DNA from: Glandiceps talaboti
Taxonomy: Eukaryota; Hemichordata; Enteropneusta; Spengelidae
Assembly: GCF_964340395.1 (NCBI RefSeq)
Contig: NC_135553.1
Location: 67,001 to 131,000, forward strand
Reading direction: 5' to 3'
Length of the DNA stretch: 64,000 nt
This document shows, piece by piece, positions 59,401 through 64,000 of this stretch; the first letter of the stretch is position 1, and each line of letters begins with the position of its first letter. The notes beneath the pieces were generated by a model. It saw only the letters and a program-made list of their open reading frames with translations. It was not told the DNA's origin and ran no database searches. The position numbers and the translations under genes were made by a program.

Positions 59401-59932
59401 ATGCATTGTTGGTTGGTAACTGATACAATTTCTTGGTTAAATGAAAAAAATGCGTTTGTCGAATAGCATGTACCTTTGATTACTTTGTGATTTGATATAT
59501 TACATAAATACAGGCGTTGTTTATCAATGTATGATACAATACACAGTACGACAATAACTGAATGGTAGAAGTGTATAAACTTGATTTTTACGTTTTATTT
59601 ACATGAAATCCCGCCCTTCTCTCTTCTCCTCAGTCGGTGCTTTATCATGAGGGACAGGGAGATGAACCAAAAAAGAGTTATGGACATCTGAGCTAAAGAT
59701 CGACACAAGTATTAAAGTAAACAGGTCCATATTTAGACACCATCACATAATTCTTTTCGGTCAACGAACCAATGAGTCAAACAAGAAGACTCTACCACCT
59801 CGCTCGCTCGTACTCACCTAGTTCAGCCACAGTGGCCGCACAAGCAGATAAAATATATTTTCCGACGAAATTATTCGGCGATAGCCACGATTTCGATGGC
59901 GACGTGTGTAATTTCGGCCGGCGGGTCGCCAT
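42906..59932 (-). CDS. SLC25A27: Mitochondrial uncoupling protein 4 (complete gene, 9 exons)
   Basis: In gene order the exons are 59932-59818, 55563-55438, 54093-54031, 52924-52840, 51917-51795, 48390-48278, 45512-45428, 43772-43577 and 42977-42906. They join to 978 bases, 325 residues, with every split codon restored and GT-AG introns; human UCP4 has 323. The three carrier-signature repeats are visible: [30 protein letters not shown] and [14 protein letters not shown], each before a matrix helix, as expected of a six-helix inner-membrane SLC25 carrier. UCP4-specific text includes [46 protein letters not shown] and a C-terminus [16 protein letters not shown]. Transport of UCP4 substrates (proton leak, anion exchange) is inferred from family. 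The start ATG has a strong context (AAACATGGCG). Introns carry LINEs, a 51-bp minisatellite and other repeats. Confidence 0.96.
44228..44470. mobile_element. Hairpin-edged interspersed element, type D (weak)
   Basis: The edge TTAGCCCCCATCCCC has only a short possible hairpin (CACCCCT with AGGAGTG around GAA), followed by TTATTACAATGGG, GTCTGTCTGTTCATCTGTCC and text of the TTTCTCTGACATTTCATTC type. The layout parallels the elements at 4527 and 23651. It lies in UCP4 intron 7. Confidence 0.35.
45620..46522 (-). mobile_element. 5'-truncated CR1-like LINE fragment
   Basis: One open minus-strand frame of 249 codons (46522-45773) encodes the C-terminal part of a non-LTR reverse transcriptase: [19 protein letters not shown], a [14 protein letters not shown] thumb-like block, [32 protein letters not shown] and [17 protein letters not shown]. 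The endonuclease and catalytic motifs are absent. Past the stop, the 3' tail ends in a (TTGA)n-type repeat near 45622-45640, typical of a short-repeat LINE tail. It is inserted in UCP4 intron 6 in the same orientation as the gene. Confidence 0.85.
46541..47160 (+). pseudogene. Remnant of an unidentified, probably mobile-element, protein with a C2H2-like finger
   Basis: A 127-codon frame (46541-46924) is followed after a stop by a second one containing CPVSDC and then [14 protein letters not shown], with spacing like a C2H2 zinc finger (Cys-x4-Cys...His). The first part has [15 protein letters not shown] and many basic residues. In-frame stops at 46922 and elsewhere show decay. It lies directly beside the LINE fragment ending at 46522, in UCP4 intron 6. 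I do not recognise the family. Confidence 0.35.
47410..48048 (+). mobile_element. LINE 3' fragment with (TTA)n tail
   Basis: The + strand reads [20 protein letters not shown], a characteristic reverse-transcriptase C-terminal block, then an in-frame stop and decayed text including [10 protein letters not shown]-like sequence. After a 3' UTR it ends AAATAAACCA followed by TTATTATTA repeats (47991-48048), which act as the LINE's tail. It is opposite in orientation to UCP4. Confidence 0.65.
47991..48048. repeat. (TTA)n microsatellite
   Basis: Fifty-eight bases of TTA units at the 3' end of the LINE fragment. Confidence 0.97.
48530..48675. repeat. Two tandem copies of about 65-72 bp
   Basis: TTCAGGTGTTAATGCAGGAG with GAAACAGGAGT.CCTGCT and GTAAAACTGAACAAACAC occurs twice just left of the 51-bp array, in UCP4 intron 5. 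Confidence 0.85.
48706..51448. repeat. 51-bp minisatellite, about 54 copies, with higher-order units
   Basis: Unit: ACCAGGGCATGAACCATGAC, TGCAGTGGTAAGAGG, CCAATGATTAACCCTG. The left half shows a 10-unit (510 bp) period: the ACCATACC variant at about 49075 recurs at about 49585. The right half shows an 8-unit (408 bp) period: identical variant blocks begin near 50096, 50504 and 50912. Since 51 is divisible by three and the unit lacks stops, frames of over 900 codons are open on both strands ([17 protein letters not shown] on +, [17 protein letters not shown] on -). They lie inside UCP4 intron 5 and have no other coding sign. Confidence 0.98.
51701..51812. repeat. 38-bp triplication containing the UCP4 exon 5 splice donor
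   Basis: On the gene strand, AAACCACCAAG|GTAGGCAATC occurs three times at 38-base spacing, with exon-intron borders at 51795 (used), 51757 and 51719. Only the first keeps the frame; intron retention to either later donor meets TAG at once. Confidence 0.95.
51925..52835. other. UCP4 intron 4
   Basis: Non-coding; a short GATGAGATGAGATGAG run near 51921-51940. No other feature seen. Confidence 0.5.
53270..53575. repeat. Inverted pentanucleotide satellite (GATAT/ATATC)
   Basis: The left 215 bases are GATAT-type units (with some GATATAT); a short (CCATA)n core at 53491-53515 follows; the right part is the reverse complement, ATATC units. The array can fold back on itself. It lies in UCP4 intron 3. 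Confidence 0.9.
54100..55430. other. UCP4 intron 2
   Basis: Non-coding, AT-rich, no recognised repeats. Confidence 0.5.
56250..59335 (-). mobile_element. Degraded Jockey/CR1-type LINE
   Basis: Read on the minus strand the element starts inside the endonuclease ([11 protein letters not shown] near 59310, then [11 protein letters not shown], and [12 protein letters not shown] and [10 protein letters not shown] after frame changes). It continues with the linker, and then the reverse transcriptase ([25 protein letters not shown]-like [81 protein letters not shown]). It ends with [13 protein letters not shown] and [10 protein letters not shown] (stop 56516). The catalytic box reads VADD instead of [YF]ADD. 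At least three frameshifts are present and the 5' end is truncated. The 3' UTR runs to about 56250 and carries a G38 tract. It is inserted in UCP4 intron 1, same strand as the gene. Confidence 0.9.
56387..56424. repeat. C38 homopolymer (G38 on minus strand)
   Basis: Thirty-eight uninterrupted C inside the LINE 3' UTR. The minus strand, which is the UCP4 sense strand, is a strong G-quadruplex candidate. Confidence 0.97.
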
Positions 59933-59935
59933 GTT
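59927..59935 (-). promoter_or_regulatory. YY1-type motif over the UCP4 start codon
   Basis: AACATGGCG (minus strand) matches AAnATGGCG and includes the start ATG itself. Downstream-of-start YY1 sites of this form are known in many animal promoters. Confidence 0.4.
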
Positions 59936-59999
59936 TAATACTTTAGGGTTAAAACGGGGTCACCGAACAAACAAAAGAACAGCGCTGTGATGCACTCGC

Positions 60000-60540
60000 A
60001 TGGTGTGTCGAAGGTCAAGTATTTCTTAGCTTGATTATTTCCCTGTCTCCAGGCTCAAAATATAAAAAAAAATTGTGACTTAAATATATTTCTCCTGCCC
60101 TTATATGAAAAAGGCATAGCGTGTATAACATATTTGTAGTAACAGTATTCGCGTGATCTTTTCCTCAGGAATACAAAACTATGTATCAAGATCAGGGAAC
60201 GAGACAGGAATGTATGGTGGGGGCCTGAGCTCTGGGCCCGAGGAGAAAATATATTAGTCAACCCCCCCCCCCCCCTTCGCGATCTCAAAAAAAATCATGC
60301 CCCCTCTGAAATGAACCCAAAAATGTTCGTTGCATTCCCCCCATCCCCACCCCCAATTTCTGGAAATGAACAGTACAGTACATTGGCAATGGGCTCAATT
60401 CAACGCACACACGCAACAAGAGATTTCTTTACAAATAGCTGGCAGAGTATTGTATATCACATACATTTTCTTTTACACCTAGTAGACAAAAAGAGCCCTA
60501 CGCATAGGTTTGCATTTTTTAATGTTTATTATAATTGTTA
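60000..60540. other. UCP4 5' flank
   Basis: Contains a C-rich run at about 60261-60275 and poly-C/A stretches; no exon or well-formed promoter motif beyond the YY1-type site was seen. Confidence 0.4.
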
Positions 60541-60543
60541 TCA

Positions 60544-60832
60544 AATGAATGAATGAATGAATGAATGAATGAATGAATGAATGAATGAATGAATGAATGA
60601 ATGAATGAATGAATGAACGAACGAACGAACGAACGGACGGACGGACGGACGGACGGACGGACGGACGGACGGACGGACGGACGGACGGACGGACGGACGG
60701 ACGGACGGACGGACGGACGGACGAATGAATGAATGAATGAATGAATGAATGAATGAATGAATGAATGAATGAATGAATGAATGAATGAATGAATGAATGA
60801 ATGAATGAATGAATGAATGAATGAATGAATGA
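60544..60832. repeat. (AATG)n-(AACG)n-(GACG)n-(AATG)n compound microsatellite
   Basis: About 72 bases of AATG, then about 20 of AACG, about 88 of GACG and about 110 of AATG. The unit changes one base at a time (T to C, then A to G) and returns abruptly. Ser/Phe/Ile/His frames on the minus strand are artefacts. It lies 600 bases upstream of UCP4. Confidence 0.98.
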
Positions 60833-61040
60833 CATTTAACGATTTTCACTTTAATTTGATACTGTTATAATGTCAGCGGGTGAAAAGGGAAATGAGCAAT
60901 ATACATGATATACATAGTCTTCGCTCACGGTACACAATTTTCAATATAGGAAGGAAAAACGAAAGTCTAAAAATTGTCTTACCGTAGGGGCATGCCTACA
61001 ATATGTTACGTCCAGTCACAGACAAGAAATACATTTCTTA

Positions 61041-61157
61041 ATTGTCTGTGGTCCAGTCAATCTAAATATTGTCTGTGGTCCAGTAGTCAATCTAAATATT
61101 GTCTGTGGTCCAGTAGTCAATCTAAATATTGTCTGTGGTCCAGTAGTCAATCTAAAT
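61041..61157. repeat. 30-bp tandem repeat, four copies
   Basis: ATTGTCTGTGGTCCAGTAGT plus CAATCTAAAT repeats; the first copy lacks three bases. Confidence 0.95.
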
Positions 61158-61159
61158 AC

Positions 61160-61580
61160 ATCCATGATCTAATGATGTCAAAATGTACAAAATTCTTTCT
61201 CAAGTACTGTATGGCTTTTGATCATGTTTATGGTTTGAAATTTTATGCCATTAAATGGCCTCCTACATGTCCTTTTTTAACGTGCTTACTGTGGGAGGGG
61301 GACACCCTCTCCCACTCCCTCCCCACTAGCTATCATGGGGATGCTGTTTCTGCCCAGAATCAAGATTGAAAGATAAAACCATGCTGACTAAGTATCTCCA
61401 CATCTCAATGTGAGACTTTTTTAGACAATGTGATGACAAAAAACCCACATAAGCTTATATTTGTAAATCTCTCTTTGTTATGTATGGACGCTGAAGTTGA
61501 TTTCCACAGTTAGTTTAATGTAGTGTACCATACTGTACATCTCTGAAGTGGAGCGGGGGGGGGGGGGGGGGGCTGTATAT
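61160..61580. other. DNA between the 30-bp repeat and the LINE
   Basis: No gene. It ends in a G run at 61555-61572. Confidence 0.45.
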
Positions 61581-61845
61581 GATATGCTAATATCAACTGC
61601 CTAAACATCGCCTTGAAGAGCTGCGTGGTTTTTTCCTTCTTTTTGGCATTTGAATCATATTTAATGCTGTCTTTCGTAAACGGCATCGATATAAAGACCC
61701 GGTGACTACACTTGCACTGAATTGAGTTACTCAGACTGTCTATTGCGTGAGGAAACTGAGTTTATTTCTCTCTGCCTTGGTGTGGTGTTTTGCGTGGCTG
61801 AAGTCTACGTGGACTAGAGCGTTTACCAGGTGTTAACCTTGCATA

Positions 61846-63114
61846 ATGCCAGGCTGCAACGACTGTGAAGAAGTGTCAAGTCGAGTCCGAATCTGTCAAG
61901 GAGATCTTGTTCTGTGCCCTCCATGTGAAAATAGGAGGTTTGGAAATCGATCACCGCCTAGCCTTGTGAGTAATTCTATAAGTAGCAGAAATGATAATAT
62001 AGGCAGAGCCAACTCCGAACCACAAACACAATGTGGGGTAATAATCAACGAGTTAATGTGCTTTATTACGAATAAGGTTCATGTGCTACCTAATGACATT
62101 ATCGTAGAACTCTGTATCAAAAACTTCGAGGACAGTGAAATAGAAAAGGCAAAGAAAACCCTTTTCGACTTTGTAGGTGAAGGAAAGTTTGGTCGTTATA
62201 AAAAGCGTCAAGGTCAACATAAGAAATCGAACAATTTGAATGACATCTTGAATATGATACACGAAACTGACCCAGGTGACATGCCTTGTTTTGTTGCTCA
62301 GGATTTGTCAAAACTACCACCTGTTGATATAACTCATGTTGACATTTCCACAATGTTAAAGGAAATCCGATGTCTTCGCTATGAGCTTACCACAATGAAG
62401 GAAGAGACATCAAAAAAGATAAATTTAGATATACATGACGATCTTAATTCTCTGCGATCCGAGGTAACGGAACTAAAAGAGATGTTCAAGCATTCCGGAG
62501 ATAATGACAATGTGAATAGTATTAATGTCACATCATCTAAGAGTTGTCAGTTACGTGTAGTTGGCACAGCTGTCAATGAGAATGTGACTTCTCCAGACAA
62601 TGAATCAACATCTGGACCTACCGCTGAACCATTGGATGACATGGGTGAGGTGCAGCCCTCTCATCAACATAATAAAGAATCATTCCCTCAAAAGTGCCCG
62701 TCATATGTGAATGTCACAGCATCTGGTAGCACTATCCAACCGAGAGCTGTTGCTCGCAACGATGGCAGCTTCACAACCGTGACTCGTCGGCGTCAAAGAA
62801 ATCGGCGGCTGAAACCAGTGATTGGCAGTGACCCAAATAAAAATGATGGTATGTTACAGGTTGTTGACTCGCGTCCTCCAGCACGTGTGTTTGTAAGCAG
62901 GCTACAACCTCACACTTCAAGTCAGACAGTCGTGAATTTTATCAGATCTAAAACAAATATAGAGTCAAAATGTGAAAGACTAAAATCTAAGTATGAAAGT
63001 TATGCTTCGTTTGTTATTGAAGTGCCACACGCTCAATTGCCAGAATTGATGAATGCCTCTGTATGGCCCGAGGGAGCATTGGTGAGAAGGTACTACCAAT
63101 CTAAATCGAACTAG
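61846..63114 (+). CDS. LINE ORF1 protein (422 residues)
   Basis: N-terminal Cys cluster (Cys4, Cys7, Cys17, Cys24, Cys27) looks like a shortened PHD-type zinc site. Residues about 75-175 (LPNDIIVELC, EKAKKTLFDFV, NLNDILNMIH, CFVAQDLSKLPPVD) form the region seen in CR1-like ORF1 proteins, followed by a coiled-coil (about 163-212, ISTMLKEIRCLRYELTTMKE). After a Ser/Thr/Pro-rich linker comes a basic stretch RRRQRNRR (about 313-320) and a C-terminal globular domain (about 345-418, ARVFVSRLQPHTS to ALVRRYY) that may bind nucleic acid. ORF1 proteins package LINE RNA; this role is inferred from family. The stop TAG is immediately followed by the ORF2 ATG in the same frame. Confidence 0.8.
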   Translation: MPGCNDCEEVSSRVRICQGDLVLCPPCENRRFGNRSPPSLVSNSISSRNDNIGRANSEPQTQCGVIINELMCFITNKVHVLPNDIIVELCIKNFEDSEIEKAKKTLFDFVGEGKFGRYKKRQGQHKKSNNLNDILNMIHETDPGDMPCFVAQDLSKLPPVDITHVDISTMLKEIRCLRYELTTMKEETSKKINLDIHDDLNSLRSEVTELKEMFKHSGDNDNVNSINVTSSKSCQLRVVGTAVNENVTSPDNESTSGPTAEPLDDMGEVQPSHQHNKESFPQKCPSYVNVTASGSTIQPRAVARNDGSFTTVTRRRQRNRRLKPVIGSDPNKNDGMLQVVDSRPPARVFVSRLQPHTSSQTVVNFIRSKTNIESKCERLKSKYESYASFVIEVPHAQLPELMNASVWPEGALVRRYYQSKSN

Positions 63115-64000
63115 ATGGCTCTACGTATAGCAACCTATAATTGTCGTGGTGTGAAGTCGGCAACCGAAGCAGTAAAGTGGTTGTGTAACGAGCATGACAT
63201 TGTCCTATTACAGGAACATTGGCTGAGTAAAGGTGACCTTCCGTTGCTCTCAAATATTCACAATCAATTTTACGCAACCGGTACCACTTCCATGAATGAT
63301 GGTAGCGGCATTAGAGTTGGTAGACCCTACGGTGGTGTGGGTATTATGTGGAAAAAATCTCTGACATCAACCATGAAGCCAAAGGTCTGTTACTATGATG
63401 ACGACCGAATTATTGGTCTTCAACTACAATATAAAGACAGATCGCTTCTTATTATTTGTGTATATATGCCAACTGACTGTGACAATAACTACCATATATT
63501 CCTGAATTATCTATCCAAAATAAATAATATCATACAGGACAGCGGAATTAATAGTGTGTTTGTCTTGGGTGACTGGAATGCTGATCCGACTAAACCGTTC
63601 GGTAGAGAACTGAATTCATTTTGCTCAGAAAATAATTACACTTTGTCAGATGGTGTCTTTGTTAACTCGACCATTGAACGATTTACATATGTAAGTGATG
63701 CTCACCACACCACATCATGGTTGGATCACTGTGTGTCGACCCCGTCAGCCCATGCTAGTATTGAGTCGATTAAGGTCCTGTTTGATGTCGTTGCATCCGA
63801 TCACCTACCACTATCTATTAAACTTTCTACGAATGATACCCCACCACTGGACATATCCTGCAGTGAGGATAACTTGTTTACTCATACTAATCCTCGAGTG
63901 CAATGGAACCGTGTTAAAGACAATGACATCCATTTGTATAAAACTGTCTCGGACCACCTTCTTAAACAAATAAGAATACCAGTTGAAGCACTGTTGTGTA
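63115..64000 (+). CDS. LINE ORF2, apurinic-like endonuclease domain (partial at window edge)
   Basis: The frame opens at ATG 63115 directly after the ORF1 stop and has no stop through 64000 (295 codons). Endonuclease motifs are all in order: YNCRG (Asn9), LLQEHW (Glu34), GGVGIMW, VYMPTD (Tyr117), GDWNAD (Asp153, Asn155), SWLDH (Asp204) and SDHLP (Asp229, His230). This enzyme nicks target DNA for target-primed reverse transcription. The reverse transcriptase must lie right of the window. The domain is the same type as the one decayed at 58600-59335, but the two copies are clearly different families. Confidence 0.93.
   Translation, partial: MALRIATYNCRGVKSATEAVKWLCNEHDIVLLQEHWLSKGDLPLLSNIHNQFYATGTTSMNDGSGIRVGRPYGGVGIMWKKSLTSTMKPKVCYYDDDRIIGLQLQYKDRSLLIICVYMPTDCDNNYHIFLNYLSKINNIIQDSGINSVFVLGDWNADPTKPFGRELNSFCSENNYTLSDGVFVNSTIERFTYVSDAHHTTSWLDHCVSTPSAHASIESIKVLFDVVASDHLPLSIKLSTNDTPPLDISCSEDNLFTHTNPRVQWNRVKDNDIHLYKTVSDHLLKQIRIPVEALLC

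Larger units (their letters stand above)
61581..64000 (+). mobile_element. Apparently intact CR1-like LINE, 5' part
   Basis: The element carries a complete ORF1 and an ORF2 that is open up to the window edge, with all endonuclease motifs present. The left limit is uncertain: 61581-61845 is probably its 5' UTR, since no other feature explains it. The reverse transcriptase and 3' end lie right of the window. Intact frames suggest a young, possibly active copy, unlike the other four LINE fragments here. Confidence 0.8.

Noticed and set aside
60479-60849. Ser/Phe/Ile/His and Arg/Pro/Ser/Val frames
   Set aside because: They translate the AATG/GACG array.

Overview
The window is metazoan nuclear DNA. 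It has long AT-rich introns with GT-AG boundaries, several kinds of non-LTR retrotransposon, foldback elements and a very high load of micro- and minisatellites. Conserved genes plus abundant TACATGTA-type palindromes and CR1-like LINEs fit an invertebrate deuterostome (lancelet or hemichordate) or another large-genome marine invertebrate. The sequence alone does not fix the species. Nothing prokaryotic, no CRISPR array and no RNA gene was recognised.

Three protein-coding loci are supported by exon reading. (1) The 3' part of an unidentified coiled-coil protein gene, five + strand exons between 844 and 7891. (2) A complete STUB1/CHIP gene, seven + strand exons between 20906 and 29096, encoding 275 residues (TPR co-chaperone domain, coiled linker, U-box). 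(3) A complete SLC25A27/UCP4 mitochondrial carrier gene, nine - strand exons between 59932 and 42906, encoding 325 residues. STUB1 and UCP4 converge on a gene-free interval (29.1-42.9 kb) that holds a 4 kb minisatellite. A possible extra 5' exon near 16.8 kb is weak.

Mobile DNA: an apparently intact CR1-like LINE starts near 61.6 kb and runs off the right edge (ORF1 complete, ORF2 endonuclease intact). Degraded LINE pieces lie at 8.5-9.0, 45.6-46.5, 47.4-48.0 and 56.3-59.3 kb. Foldback or terminal-inverted-repeat elements lie at 0.5, 1.8, 12.2-12.8 and 36.8 kb. Four elements (4.5, 10.9, 23.7, 44.2 kb) appear to share an edge design whose complement ends in CTAA, followed inward by GTCYGTC-type sequence in at least three.

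Tandem DNA: 252-bp x4 (5.7 kb), 24-bp x about 79 (13.7 kb), 69-bp (23.3 kb), 57-60-bp (27.4 kb), 37-40-bp (29.5 kb), a 67-bp family of about 60 units (32.4-36.5 kb), 51-bp x about 54 (48.7 kb, inside UCP4 intron 5), and many microsatellites. Several arrays have lengths divisible by three and lack stops, so they create long artefactual reading frames on both strands. The most unusual observations are short tandem triplications that copy a real splice acceptor (STUB1 exon 4) and a real splice donor (UCP4 exon 5), the nested higher-order structure of the 51-bp and 24-bp arrays, and the 67-bp array in which nearly every unit carries a MEF2/TATA-like decamer.
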